From positions 186,001-250,000 of the forward strand of contig NZ_JHQS01000056.1 of assembly GCF_014843845.1 (NCBI RefSeq): a stretch of DNA of 64,000 nucleotides. Reading direction: 5' to 3'. This document shows positions 37,734 to 46,970 of the stretch, one piece after another (the first letter of the stretch is position 1; each line of letters opens with the position of its first letter). The notes beneath the pieces are model-generated. The model made no database searches. It was not told the DNA's origin and saw nothing but the letters and a program-made list of their open reading frames with translations. The position numbers were made by a program, and so were the translations under genes. Source of the stretch: Mesorhizobium amorphae. GTDB lineage: Bacteria > Pseudomonadota > Alphaproteobacteria > Rhizobiales > Rhizobiaceae.

Positions 37734-38491
37734 TGGTTGGTTATGTGGCCTATCTGGTACTCGCTCTGGTCGTGGTCATGTTCCTGTCCGCGGCCATCCG
37801 CATTCTCAGGGAGTATGAGCGCGGCGTGGTCTTCACGCTCGGCCGCTTCACCGGGGTCAAGGGGCCTGGCCTCATCATCCTCGTTCCCTTCATCCAGCAG
37901 ATGGTGCGGGTCGACCTGCGTGTCGTGGTCCAGGACGTGCCGCCTCAGGATGTCATCTCGCGCGACAATGTTTCGGTGAAGGTCAACGCCGTGCTCTATT
38001 TCCGCATCGTCGATGCCGAGCGGGCGATCATCCAGGTCGAGGACTTCATGGCCGCGACCAACCAGCTGGCGCAGACCACGCTGCGCTCTGTGCTCGGCAA
38101 GCACGAGCTCGACGAGATGCTGGCCGAGCGCGACAAGCTCAACAACGACGTCCAGGAGATCCTCGACCAGCGCACCGATGCCTGGGGCATCAAGGTCTCA
38201 AATGTCGAGATCAAGCATGTCGACCTGAACGAGAGCATGGTCCGCGCCATCGCCAAGCAGGCCGAGGCCGAGCGGCTGCGCCGCGCCAAGGTGATCAATG
38301 CCGATGGCGAGCAGCAGGCGGCGGCAAAGCTGGTCGAGGCTGGCCGGATGCTGGCGGCCGAGCCGCAAGCCATGCAACTGCGCTATTTCGAAGCCCTGCA
38401 CGACATTGCCGGCGAGCGCTCGTCCACGGTGGTGTTCCCGCTGCCGGTGGACCTGCTCAGCCTATTCCTGAAGCAGGGTGGGGCAAAGTAG
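37730..38491 (+). CDS. slipin (stomatin/prohibitin family)
   Basis: A 253-residue protein with one N-terminal membrane helix (YLVLALVVVMFLSAAIRIL) and an SPFH domain (EYERGVVFTLGRFTGVKGPG). It forms oligomers in detergent-resistant membrane patches and is the usual partner and substrate of the NfeD protease encoded just before it. The coiled-coil tail (AKQAEAERLRRAKVINADGE) is typical. The two genes overlap, so the proteins are likely made together. Confidence 0.93.
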   Translation: MMVGYVAYLVLALVVVMFLSAAIRILREYERGVVFTLGRFTGVKGPGLIILVPFIQQMVRVDLRVVVQDVPPQDVISRDNVSVKVNAVLYFRIVDAERAIIQVEDFMAATNQLAQTTLRSVLGKHELDEMLAERDKLNNDVQEILDQRTDAWGIKVSNVEIKHVDLNESMVRAIAKQAEAERLRRAKVINADGEQQAAAKLVEAGRMLAAEPQAMQLRYFEALHDIAGERSSTVVFPLPVDLLSLFLKQGGAK

Positions 38492-38518
38492 TGAAGATTG
38501 GGGAAGGCCAAGACGGCA

Positions 38519-38553
38519 GCCGATCTCCCCCTCTTGCGGGCGAGATCGGCAGC
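38519..38553. repeat. short palindromic repeat, convergent region
   Basis: A hairpin GCCGATCTCCCCC..GGCGAGATCGGC lies between the slipin and aldehyde oxidoreductase stops. It resembles the repeat hairpins at 36267-36289 and 42462-42490 and may also act as a terminator for either strand. Confidence 0.5.
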
Positions 38554-38563
38554 TCCACCGCCT

Positions 38564-40864
38564 CTAGATCAACTTCTCCAGCGTGATCGGCAAATCCCGC
38601 ACCCTCTTGCCCGTGGCGTGGAACACCGCATTGGCGATCGCCGGAGCGACGCCGACGATGGCCAATTCGCCCACGCCCTTGCCGCCGAGCGCGGAGGAAT
38701 GCGGGTCGGGGATGCCGACCGAGATCGTCTGGATATCCGGAATGTCGGCATTGGTCGGCACCAGATAGTCGGCGAGGTTGTTGTTGACGATGCGGCCGTG
38801 GCGGCGGTCGACGATGCCTTCTTCGAGCAGCGCCTGGCCGATGCCCATGATGATGCCGCCCTTCCACTGGCTTTCGGCCAGCTTCGGATTGTAGAGCCGG
38901 CCCGAATCCAGCGCCGACACCACGCGTGATACCCTGACCGTGCCGAAATCCTCGTCGACGCGCACTTCGATGAAATGCGCGCACCAGCTATGCCGGGAAT
39001 AGTCGCCATCGGTGTGCGTCAGCGGCGTGGCGATGGTGGTGTAGGCCTTGTAGCGATCCTCGGCGGTGGAATTGGCCGGCATGGTGTCGCCCTTCGCCTC
39101 GATCTGGTCGGCCCCGACGCTGGCCAGCAGCTCGGCGATCGAAACCTCCGGTCCGTCGCCGCGCGGCGATGAAACACGGCCGCCCGCCACCACCAGCGTG
39201 TTGGCCTGCAGCGCATGGAAGGGCGAGCGCGGATCGGAGATCGCCAGGCCCACCAAATGGTCGAGTGCCGCACCGGCCGCCTTGTGCACGGCGCCGGTCA
39301 TGATGCCGGCCAGCCTCGAGCCGCCGGTGACGCCGGCGCGGGCAAAGCGCGAGTCGCCGAGCTTGACCACGACATTGTCCGCCGGCACGCCGAGCGTCTC
39401 GGCCGCCGTCTGCGCCAGGATCGTGTAGGTGCCCTGGCCCATGTCGATCGACGAGCTTTCGACCTCGACCGTGCCGTCGGCGAGAATGCGCACCAGGGCC
39501 TCGCCATAGGCGCGCCGCACCGGATAGGTGCCGGCGGCGACACCCCAGCCGATCAGTTGGTTGCCGTCGCGCATCGAGCGCGGGGCAGGGCTGCGCCTGG
39601 CCCAGCCGAAGGCCTCGGCGCCGGCAACGAAGGCCTCACGCAACTGCCTTGTCGACCAGGCTTTCCTGGCATGCGGATCCTGCTCGGCATAGTTCCTGAG
39701 CCGGATCTCCAGCGGATCGATGCCGACCTCATAGGCGAGTTCGTCGATGGCGCTTTCGATGCCGAAGGCGCTCGGGTTCTCGCCCGGCGCGCGCATCGCG
39801 CCCGGCACCACCGAATTGACCCGCACGACATTCTGCTTCGAGGAGAAATTCGGCGTCGCGTACATGACGGAGGTGACGGAGCCCAGCGGCTCGACCCACA
39901 TGCCGCCCATCGAGGTTTCGTTGACGCCACGATGCACGATGGACTGGATTTTTCCGTCGCGGTCGGCGCCGAGCGTCACCGTCTGCCGCGTCGCCGCCCG
40001 GCCGCCATAGCCGGTGAAGGTCTGCGGCCGGCTCATCACAAGCCGCACCGGCCGTCCGAGCATTTTCGCGGCACTGGCCGCCACCGCGCCATGCGACAGC
40101 GCCAATGCCTTGGAGCCGAAACCGCCGCCGATGTAGGGCGACACCAGGCGCACATTTTCGAACGGTATGGCGAACCATTCGGCATAGGTGCGCGCCATGC
40201 CGTCCAGCCACTGGCTCGGCTCCCACACGGTCAGCCGGTCGCCTTGCCAGGCGGCGATCAGCCCATGCGGCTCCATCGGCGCCTGGTATTCGCGCGGTGT
40301 GTTATAGGCGGCACAGATGCGCACCGGTGCCGCGGCGAAGGCGGCTTCGGCCTCGCCCCATTCCTTGGTCATCATGTCGATCGCAATGCCGTCGCCGGCC
40401 TTGGGGTCGCTTAGGTCGGCGACGGCCGGTGCTTCGTCATAGCTGACCTTGACCAAAGCCGCCGCCGCGACCGCCTGCTCGAAACTTTCGGCAACCACGG
40501 CCGCGACATGTTGGCCGCTGAAGGCGATGTCGCGCGCCAGCGGGCAATAGGGCACATCCGGCGGCGGCGTGCCGAACCAGTCCGATGCCGTCTTCAGCGG
40601 CGGGATGGTGTCCGGCGTCAGCACCAGAAGCACGCCGGGCGCGCCTTCCGCCGCCGCCGTGTCGATCGCGCGCACCTTGCCGGCGGGAACCGTGCTTTCC
40701 ACCAGCACGGCATGCGCGAGGCCCTCGAGCTGCTGCTCGACCGCGTATTTCGCAGCACCAGTGATCTTGGCCGGACCGTCGACTCGCGACAGCCGCCCGC
40801 CGACCTGATCGGCGCTGCCGTCCGAAGCGTCGCCGTGCCGGGTTCTGAGGTCGTGAATGGTCAT
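38564..40864 (-). CDS. xanthine dehydrogenase family molybdopterin-binding subunit (PaoC-like)
   Basis: A 766-residue large subunit of an aldehyde oxidoreductase of the xanthine oxidase family. It binds the molybdenum cofactor. GGGFGSKALA is the cofactor motif and the catalytic Glu lies in GGKGVGELAI near the C-terminus. It would oxidise aldehydes to acids with the flavin and iron-sulfur subunits encoded upstream. Its ATG overlaps the flavin subunit stop (ATGA). The length fits E. coli PaoC. Confidence 0.9.
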   Translation of the reverse strand: MTIHDLRTRHGDASDGSADQVGGRLSRVDGPAKITGAAKYAVEQQLEGLAHAVLVESTVPAGKVRAIDTAAAEGAPGVLLVLTPDTIPPLKTASDWFGTPPPDVPYCPLARDIAFSGQHVAAVVAESFEQAVAAAALVKVSYDEAPAVADLSDPKAGDGIAIDMMTKEWGEAEAAFAAAPVRICAAYNTPREYQAPMEPHGLIAAWQGDRLTVWEPSQWLDGMARTYAEWFAIPFENVRLVSPYIGGGFGSKALALSHGAVAASAAKMLGRPVRLVMSRPQTFTGYGGRAATRQTVTLGADRDGKIQSIVHRGVNETSMGGMWVEPLGSVTSVMYATPNFSSKQNVVRVNSVVPGAMRAPGENPSAFGIESAIDELAYEVGIDPLEIRLRNYAEQDPHARKAWSTRQLREAFVAGAEAFGWARRSPAPRSMRDGNQLIGWGVAAGTYPVRRAYGEALVRILADGTVEVESSSIDMGQGTYTILAQTAAETLGVPADNVVVKLGDSRFARAGVTGGSRLAGIMTGAVHKAAGAALDHLVGLAISDPRSPFHALQANTLVVAGGRVSSPRGDGPEVSIAELLASVGADQIEAKGDTMPANSTAEDRYKAYTTIATPLTHTDGDYSRHSWCAHFIEVRVDEDFGTVRVSRVVSALDSGRLYNPKLAESQWKGGIIMGIGQALLEEGIVDRRHGRIVNNNLADYLVPTNADIPDIQTISVGIPDPHSSALGGKGVGELAIVGVAPAIANAVFHATGKRVRDLPITLEKLI

Positions 40865-41844
40865 GCCATGGCTCCCGTCTTGAGGATGGCGCGGGCGACG
40901 ACGCGCGGCGCCAGTTCGATCTTGTAGTGGTTGGCGCCATGGTCGACGGCGCCCTCGACGGCGAGCAGGCTGGCGTGACGGACCGCGTCCTCTTCCAGCA
41001 CCTTGCCTTTGAGCGCTTCTTCCACGGCCCGCGCCCGCCAGGGTTTGGTGGCGACGCCGCCGAGCGCGACGCGCAGATCCCTGATGGTGCGGCCGTCTGC
41101 CTCCAGCTCGATGCCGACGGCGGCGCTGGCCGCGGCGAACTCATAGGACTGGCGGTCGCGGACCTTGAGATAGGTCGAACGCCGCGCCGCGGCCGATGCC
41201 GGAATGCTGATCTGGGTGATCATCTCGCCGGGCTTGATCGCGTGCTCCTTGTCGGGGGTGCTGCCCGGCAGCAGAAAGAAGTCGTCGACGGAGAGCTGGC
41301 GCTCGCCGAGATGGACGGTCGCGTCGAAGGCGACGAGCGCCACCGCGAGATCGCCGGGATACATGGCGATGCAGGCCTCGCTGGTGCCGAGCACGGCATG
41401 GCCGCGGGTTACGCCGCCGATCGCCGAGCATCCGCTGCCGGGCTCGCGCTTGTTGCAGGCGGGGAAATTGGCCGGGTCGCGGAAATAGGGGCAGCGCGTG
41501 CGCTGCATCAGATTGCCGCCGATGCTCGCCATGTTGCGGATCTGCGCCGAAGCCGCTTGCCACAGCGCCTCCGAGACGGCGGGGAAGCGGCTCTTGATGC
41601 CCTCATGGCCGGCGACCTGGCTCATTTTTGCCAGTGCGCCCAGCCTGGCGCCTTGCTCGCCGACCTCGATCGTGTCCAGCCCTTTGAGATGGCTGATGTC
41701 GACCAGCGTCGCGGGTTCGGCGACGCCGCATTTGGCGAGGTCGACCAAGGTCGTGCCGCCGGCAAGCAGCATGGCGCCGGGGAGCGCGGCCGCTTCACGC
41801 GCGGCAGCGGGCGAGGTGGCGCGAAGATAGGAAAAATCCCTCAT
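40861..41844 (-). CDS. xanthine dehydrogenase family FAD-binding subunit (PaoB-like)
   Basis: A 327-residue flavin subunit with FAD motifs LLAGGTTLVDLAK and IGGNLMQ. The segment CPYFRDPANFPACNK plus GSGCSAIGG carries cysteines of the extra 4Fe-4S cluster found in PaoB. It transfers electrons from the molybdenum subunit to the acceptor. Both ends overlap neighbours by ATGA. The order small, FAD, large is the standard PaoABC order. Confidence 0.9.
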   Translation of the reverse strand: MRDFSYLRATSPAAAREAAALPGAMLLAGGTTLVDLAKCGVAEPATLVDISHLKGLDTIEVGEQGARLGALAKMSQVAGHEGIKSRFPAVSEALWQAASAQIRNMASIGGNLMQRTRCPYFRDPANFPACNKREPGSGCSAIGGVTRGHAVLGTSEACIAMYPGDLAVALVAFDATVHLGERQLSVDDFFLLPGSTPDKEHAIKPGEMITQISIPASAAARRSTYLKVRDRQSYEFAAASAAVGIELEADGRTIRDLRVALGGVATKPWRARAVEEALKGKVLEEDAVRHASLLAVEGAVDHGANHYKIELAPRVVARAILKTGAMA

Positions 41845-42326
41845 GACTGCACCTCCAGGGCTGCCTGGCGCACGGCGGCGACGATGTGCGGATAGGCGCC
41901 GCAGCGGCAGAGATTGCCGGCCATGTATTCGCGGATTTCGTCATCCGAGCCGGCATGGCCTTCACGGATGCAGGCCACCGCCGACATGATCTGGCCCGGC
42001 GTGCAATAGCCGCACTGGAAGGCGTCCTGTTCAAGGAAAGCGGCCTGCACGGCGTGCAGCGTGCCGTCAGCCTCGGCCAGCCCTTCGATGGTGGTGATCG
42101 AGCGGCCTTCGACTTGCGCGGCAAGAGTGAGGCAGGCAAGCACGCGCTCGCCGTCGACATGCACGGTGCAGGCGCCGCACTGGCCCTGGTCGCAGCCCTT
42201 CTTGGTGCCGGTCAGGTCGAGGCGGTCGCGCAATGCATCGAGCAAAGTGACGCGCGGCTCGACTTCCAGCGAATGATCATGGCCGTTGATGGTGAGATGG
42301 ATGGGGATGGTGGTTGGGCTTGTCAT
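41841..42326 (-). CDS. xanthine dehydrogenase family 2Fe-2S subunit (PaoA-like)
   Basis: A 161-residue subunit with two 2Fe-2S clusters: a plant-type cluster in GCDQGQCGACTVHVDGE with Cys in VLACLTL, and a second in FQCGYCTPGQ and GNLCRCGAYP. Periplasmic E. coli PaoA carries a Tat signal; this protein starts directly with the domain (MTSPTTIPIHLTING), so the enzyme is probably cytoplasmic. First gene of the operon, divergent from the TetR gene. Confidence 0.92.
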   Translation of the reverse strand: MTSPTTIPIHLTINGHDHSLEVEPRVTLLDALRDRLDLTGTKKGCDQGQCGACTVHVDGERVLACLTLAAQVEGRSITTIEGLAEADGTLHAVQAAFLEQDAFQCGYCTPGQIMSAVACIREGHAGSDDEIREYMAGNLCRCGAYPHIVAAVRQAALEVQS

Positions 42327-42439
42327 GGGGCGTCTGGCTCCAGTTGCTTGACGCTGAGGGGGATTGATCTGGTGCCCTACCGGAGGACGGCAAGGGGCGT
42401 AGGGGCGACTGCAATTGCTGGCAGCCGGCAGAGGCTGGC

Positions 42440-42490
42440 GATTGGCGAAAGCGGCGGAGAGCCAATCTCCCCCCTCGTGGGGGAGATCGG
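42440..42490. repeat. short intergenic palindromic repeat, second type
   Basis: GATTGGCGAAAGCGGCGGAG is followed by CCAATCTCCCCC and GGGGGAGATCGG, a hairpin unit shared with 36241-36290. It lies in the 348-base gap between the aldehyde oxidoreductase operon and the TetR gene. Outside this repeat and the palindrome at 42601 nothing else is seen in the gap. Confidence 0.65.
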
Positions 42491-42600
42491 CAGATTCTCG
42501 GCCGCTATTCTCCAGCGGGCAGGGGAAGTTCTGGCCTTCAAACTCTCAGCACGTGACATACCGGCCCCCCTGATTATATGATAAAGGTGCTCCACTAAAT

Positions 42601-42614
42601 CGGAGGCGCCTCCG
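42601..42614. promoter_or_regulatory. palindromic operator candidate for TetR
   Basis: A perfect 14-base palindrome CGGAGGCGCCTCCG flanked by A/T runs (AAAT and TTTA). It lies 61 bases before the TetR start and on the promoter side of the divergent aldehyde oxidoreductase operon. Its length and symmetry suit a TetR dimer. Binding by the neighbouring regulator is inferred. Confidence 0.6.
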
Positions 42615-42674
42615 TTTATTACGTGGGGGCTGACCCGCCTGGGTTCAAGTCCCGAATTGCATGTGGAGATAAAA

Positions 42675-43292
42675 TTGGCTTTAGAGCCGGCAGAAACCGT
42701 CGAGGACAAGGCACCCGCCGCTCCGCAAAAGCCGTTGCGCGCCGACGCGCAGCGCAACCGTGACCGACTGGTCGAAGTGGCTGCGGCGGCCTTCGCCCAA
42801 AACGGCGTCGACGCCTCGCTGGAGGAGATCGCCCGCCAGGCCGGCGTCGGCATCGGCACGCTCTACCGGCATTTCCCGACCCGCGAACATTTGGTCGAGG
42901 TGGTCTACCGCCGCGAGGTGGAGGGGCTCTGCCAAGCCGCCGACGAACTTGCGCTCCACCATCCGCCCGATGTCGCGCTCGAACAGTGGATGCAGCGCTT
43001 CGTCGACTACATTGCCACCAAGCGCGGGCTCTCGACCAGCCTGCGTATTCTGCTCACCACCAATTCCACCCTGTTCTCCGACATGTCGGGCCGGGTGACG
43101 CTCGCGCTGCGCCGATTGGTCGAGGCAGCAGTCGCCGACGGCTCGATCCGCAGCGACGTCGATGCCTCCGACGTGCTGCATGCACTCGGCGGCATCTATT
43201 CCGCGCCCGACACCAAGGACTGGCGCGACCGCTCGCGCCGTCTGGTCAAGCTGCTGATGGATGGACTGCGGTTCGGCGCGAAAGGGAGTTGA
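42675..43292 (+). CDS. TetR/AcrR family transcriptional regulator
   Basis: A 205-residue repressor. The helix-turn-helix is ASLEEIARQAGVGIGTLYRH at residues 48-67; the C-terminal ligand domain resembles the TetR_C group that ends LMDGLRFG. The TTG at 42675 is chosen because GGAG lies six bases upstream; ribosome sites for earlier starts are poor. It is divergent from the molybdenum aldehyde oxidoreductase operon and probably represses it. A decayed partial copy of this gene is at 47204-47350. Confidence 0.9.
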   Translation: MALEPAETVEDKAPAAPQKPLRADAQRNRDRLVEVAAAAFAQNGVDASLEEIARQAGVGIGTLYRHFPTREHLVEVVYRREVEGLCQAADELALHHPPDVALEQWMQRFVDYIATKRGLSTSLRILLTTNSTLFSDMSGRVTLALRRLVEAAVADGSIRSDVDASDVLHALGGIYSAPDTKDWRDRSRRLVKLLMDGLRFGAKGS

Positions 43293-43335
43293 GGCGCCGA
43301 AGCTGCTTCGACGATCGGGCGGTGAGCGCGCTTCG

Positions 43336-43545
43336 CTATCGTCCCAGCGGTTGCCTCGACAACGAGACAAGTTCCGCCTCGTCGAGGATGCCGGCCATAT
43401 AGTTGGCAAGAATGCGAGACGCCAGACCCTCGAGACGATCGGGCGCATCGCTTTCACGTTTCAGCCGTTCGAAGACCCGCGCCAGCAAAGCCAATTCGGA
43501 CGGATCGAAAATGCCGGCTTCCTGAGCTTTTCGGCGAATCGGCAT
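43336..43545 (-). CDS. small helical protein of unknown function
   Basis: A 69-residue protein with a long helical core, FDPSELALLARVFERLKRES followed by GLASRILANYMAGILDEAEL. A protein with the same pattern is encoded at 55323-55553, so this is a small paralogous family in the genome. GGAGG precedes the ATG by four bases. No function is known to me. Confidence 0.68.
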   Translation of the reverse strand: MPIRRKAQEAGIFDPSELALLARVFERLKRESDAPDRLEGLASRILANYMAGILDEAELVSLSRQPLGR

Positions 43546-43789
43546 GACGCCTCCAGTGCAGACGCTTTCGCAACGATTGCAACGCGCTCCGATGAAATTG
43601 CGGGGGCATGGTTAAGAAAACATTAGCCATGCAAAAAGTTCCGCTGCGGTCCGATTCGAATGCGGCGAGGGGAGCGGCGGTCTCCTGGCAGACCCACCGC
43701 CGCACTTTCTGTTGATGGCGACTGGCCCTGGCGGCCGCAGTGCCTAGATAAGGCCTGCGCTGGGCGCAAAATTGCAGAAGGACTTGGAC

Positions 43790-44644
43790 ATGCCTGAACA
43801 GATGACCCTGAATAGACCTGACCTGATTGCGCTCAACGACGGCTCCGCCATTCCCCAGCTCGGCCTCGGCGTGTGGCAGGTCGATCCGGCCATCACCGCC
43901 GAGGTGGTGGGCTGGGGGATCGAGGCCGGCTACAGGCTGATCGACACCGCCGAAGGTTACCAGAACGAGGAAGGGGTCGGGCAGGCGATCCGCAAGGCTG
44001 GCGTGCCGAGAGACGAGCTGTTCATAACCTCGAAGCTGCGCAACGGCGCGCATCAGCGCGACGCAGCGTTGCGGGCTTTCGACGAGACGATGGAGAAGCT
44101 TGGCATCGAGCAGCTCGACCTGTTCCTGATCCACTGGCCGGTACCCAGCCAGGGCAAATATGTCGAGGCCTGGAAGACGCTGGTCGAACTCAGGCAGGCC
44201 GGCCGGATCAAATCGATCGGCGTTTCGAATTTCAACCAGGACCATCTGGAGCGCATCATCGGCGAGACCGGAGTGACCCCTGTGGTCAACCAGATCGAAC
44301 TGCATCCTCGCTTCCAGCAGCGCGACGCCAGGGACTTTCACGCCAGGCGCAACATCCGTATCGAAAGCTGGAGTCCGCTGGGCAGCGGCCGGTTGTTGAG
44401 TGATCCGACACTTGCGGGCATTACCAGAAAGCATGGCAAGTCGGTGGCGCAAATCATCATCCGGTGGCACCTGCAGGAAGGGCTGATCGCCATTCCGAAA
44501 TCGAACCATCAGGACCGCATCGCCGCCAACTTCGATGTCTTCGATTTCGAGCTGGATGCGAAGGATCTCGAGACAATCGGCGGCATGGATTCACCCGACG
44601 GCCGCAACGGGGCGAATCCCGCGACGGCCGCGTTTTTGTTCTGA
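43790..44644 (+). CDS. aldo/keto reductase (2,5-diketo-D-gluconate reductase type)
   Basis: A 284-residue TIM-barrel NADPH reductase of the AKR5 type. The catalytic tetrad is visible: Asp in LIDTAEGY, Tyr in the same motif, Lys in ITSKLRNG and His in FLIHWPVP. The cofactor loop IPKSNHQDRIAAN is present. It reduces aldehydes or ketones in the cytoplasm. ATG 43790 has AAGGA seven bases upstream; two later ATG codons lack this. It ends at a hairpin shared with the convergent regulator gene. Confidence 0.9.
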   Translation: MPEQMTLNRPDLIALNDGSAIPQLGLGVWQVDPAITAEVVGWGIEAGYRLIDTAEGYQNEEGVGQAIRKAGVPRDELFITSKLRNGAHQRDAALRAFDETMEKLGIEQLDLFLIHWPVPSQGKYVEAWKTLVELRQAGRIKSIGVSNFNQDHLERIIGETGVTPVVNQIELHPRFQQRDARDFHARRNIRIESWSPLGSGRLLSDPTLAGITRKHGKSVAQIIIRWHLQEGLIAIPKSNHQDRIAANFDVFDFELDAKDLETIGGMDSPDGRNGANPATAAFLF

Positions 44645-44651
44645 GCTATGC

Positions 44652-44680
44652 TCTCCCTTCTCCCTTGTGGGAGGAGGGAG
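44652..44680. terminator. bidirectional terminator-like hairpin
   Basis: CTCCCTTCTCCC/GGGAGGAGGGAG lies between two convergent stops, at 44644 and 44682. It has no long T run on either side, so it may be an imperfect terminator or another palindromic repeat. Confidence 0.45.
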
Positions 44681-44681
44681 A

Positions 44682-46799
44682 TCATCCCCCGTCGACCGTA
44701 AAGAACGCAAGCACGCCGGGCAGGCCGCTGGCTTCCATCTCACCATGCTCCTCGAACGTCAGGCCGGAGCCGACCACGAGATCGCGCACGGTTCGCGACG
44801 CGATGATCTCGCCCGGCCGCGCCCGGTCGAGCAGCCGCGATGAAAGGTCGATCGCGATGCCGGAAAAATCATCGCTACGCTCCTCGCATTCGCCAGTGTG
44901 GACTGCAGCGCGGACGTCGAGACCGGATTGCCTCAGGCGATGGCGGATCGCGATCGCACACTGGATCGACCGCGTCGGCCGCTGGAACACGGCGAGAAAT
45001 CCGCTTGCCGAGCGCCTGATCTGCCTGCCTTCGGCAACCAGCAGTTCGGCCCGGATATCCTCGGCATGCCGCTCGATCGGATCCGCGCCGGCATCGGAGC
45101 CCTCGATCTCCACGGACAGCACCGACACCAGGACGCGTTCGCCCGGCGCCGCCGGCAAGGCGCCGGTGACGAAAGCCTGGATCTCGTCGACGAGGCGATC
45201 GGAATTCTCGCCCCACATCACGTGATCCCGGCCGGCAAGCTCGATGTATCTGGCGCCCTCGATATGCGTCGCCAGGTAGCGTCCTTCTTCCCGCTTTATC
45301 CAGCGGTCGCCGGCCGTCTGCACGATCAGCGTCGGAACATGAATGGCAGGCAGAATATCGCGAACGTCGATTTCGGTTCCCCAGCGCCAGAGCGCGATCG
45401 CGTCGGCGGGCGAGGCTGAATTCCTGAGATAGGCGGCGAACCATTCCCGCTCCAACGTGTCGCTCATCAGGCTGGGCGCCGCGTTGCTCATATCCGCCGC
45501 CGCTCCCCACTCTCTCTCGACGACCGCCAGATCTTCTTCCACCTGCTCGCTTGTCTTCGCCCACGGATAGCCTCTCGACCATCTGCCGCTGGCATAGGCT
45601 CCGTTGAGCACAAGTGCCGCTGTGCGCTCGGGATAGGTCGCCGCAAACAGCATGCACATCGGGCCGCCCTCGGAACTGCCGAACAGCACCGTGCGCTTCG
45701 AGCCGACCGCATCCAGCACCGCACGCACGTCCTCCATCCGCTCTTCCATCGTCGGCAGGCCGACATTGCGGTCGGACAGCCCGGTGCCGCGCTTGTCCAT
45801 GCGGATCAGGCGCGAGAAAGTGCCGAGCCGCCGGAGGACATGTGAAAGCCGCGGCGAGGCCCAGGCAAGGTCGAGGTTGGAGACCCATCCAGGCACATAG
45901 ATCAGGTCGATCGGCCCGTCGCCGGTCACCTGATAAGCGATGTTGATCCCGGCCGATTTGACATAGTGGGTCGGAGGGCGCTTCGGCTCATTCCCGAACG
46001 CCGGCCGTTCGCCGGCTCGGGCAGGCGACACTGACGACGCCGGAGCGGCCGTGCGGGAGGTGGCTTGCGGCATCATGCGCCGCGTCCGCAGCTCTTCGTG
46101 GAGATGCCGGGTTTCCGGCTCGGGCTGCAGCTTGAGTTCGCGCTGCAGCGCATCGCGGCAATGCTCAAATTGCCTGAGCGCGAGATTGATCCGGCCCTGC
46201 GCCGCATAGGCTCGCATCAGGGCGCGGTGGATATCCTCCCTCAGGGGCTCCATGCCCAGCAGCCGCGTTGCCGCGCGCACGCATGAGGCAGGATCCTTCG
46301 TCGCGGAATAGTGCGCGACGAGTTTGTCCAGCGCGGCGACGGCCATAGCCCGCAGGCGCTCTCGTTCGATCCGCAGCCAGTCCTCGAACGGCTCCGCCTT
46401 CAGGCCGAAGCCATCGAGCAGGTCGCCGCGGTAGACGAGAAGCGCCTGTTCGAGGTCTTCAGGCGCCGAACTGGCGGCCAGCGCCTCGAACCGCGCGACG
46501 TCGAAATCAAGGTCATCGAGATGGAGAGCGATGTTGTCGCCGTCCGTCATGAAGCGCCCGCCGGACGCGTGCATGGCCTTCCTGACGGAAGACACTGCCT
46601 GGCGAAGGCTCATCCGGGCCTGGGTCTCGCTGTTGACGCCCCAGAGCAGCGTGGCGAGCTTCTCGCGTGATTGCGAATGCCCGGATTGCAGCGCGAGGTA
46701 AGCCACCATGGCGCGCGCCTTGCGGCTGAAGACCGGGACCGCGGCCCCGACACCGGCAAAGTCGAAACCACCCAGCAGATGAAGATGAGGCCCCGTCAT
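44682..46799 (-). CDS. SARP-type regulator fused to alpha/beta hydrolase and cyclase-like domain
   Basis: A 705-residue three-part protein. Residues 1-245 are a winged-helix plus BTAD region of the SARP type (FSRKARAMVAYLALQSGHSQ, then PLREDIHRALMRAYAAQGR). Residues 275-530 are an alpha/beta hydrolase with nucleophile FGSSEGGPMC and His in AGRDHVMWGEN. Residues 540-700 match a class III nucleotidyl cyclase domain, but the metal-binding Asp of the usual FxDIxGFT start is missing (VLVSVLSVEIEGSD), so it is likely inactive and regulatory. The protein could sense a hydrolysable ligand. Targets are unknown. Confidence 0.82.
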   Translation of the reverse strand: MTGPHLHLLGGFDFAGVGAAVPVFSRKARAMVAYLALQSGHSQSREKLATLLWGVNSETQARMSLRQAVSSVRKAMHASGGRFMTDGDNIALHLDDLDFDVARFEALAASSAPEDLEQALLVYRGDLLDGFGLKAEPFEDWLRIERERLRAMAVAALDKLVAHYSATKDPASCVRAATRLLGMEPLREDIHRALMRAYAAQGRINLALRQFEHCRDALQRELKLQPEPETRHLHEELRTRRMMPQATSRTAAPASSVSPARAGERPAFGNEPKRPPTHYVKSAGINIAYQVTGDGPIDLIYVPGWVSNLDLAWASPRLSHVLRRLGTFSRLIRMDKRGTGLSDRNVGLPTMEERMEDVRAVLDAVGSKRTVLFGSSEGGPMCMLFAATYPERTAALVLNGAYASGRWSRGYPWAKTSEQVEEDLAVVEREWGAAADMSNAAPSLMSDTLEREWFAAYLRNSASPADAIALWRWGTEIDVRDILPAIHVPTLIVQTAGDRWIKREEGRYLATHIEGARYIELAGRDHVMWGENSDRLVDEIQAFVTGALPAAPGERVLVSVLSVEIEGSDAGADPIERHAEDIRAELLVAEGRQIRRSASGFLAVFQRPTRSIQCAIAIRHRLRQSGLDVRAAVHTGECEERSDDFSGIAIDLSSRLLDRARPGEIIASRTVRDLVVGSGLTFEEHGEMEASGLPGVLAFFTVDGG

Positions 46800-46970
46800 T
46801 GGATTTCGCCCCAGCCATGGCTTGGCGGCAATTCTTTCGTGTAGCGGCCGCTAATTCAACCGCGATCTGCCCTGAGCGCCGTTTTTCACGATTCCATCAC
46901 GCTGGCTTCACCGCCTTCGTCACGGCCGCGGACGACAGTTGGTCGATACGATCAGTCAAGGAGCGATGCC

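Noticed and set aside
42640..42656. GGGTTCAAGTCCC looks like a tRNA T-arm.
   Set aside because: No matching acceptor stem, D-arm or anticodon arm can be built in the 70 bases upstream. At most it is a chance match or a very old fragment.
42657..42674. An earlier TTG (42657) as the start of the TetR gene.
   Set aside because: It has no ribosome site, while TTG 42675 has GGAG six bases upstream. The extra residues HVEIKL are unlike TetR N-termini.
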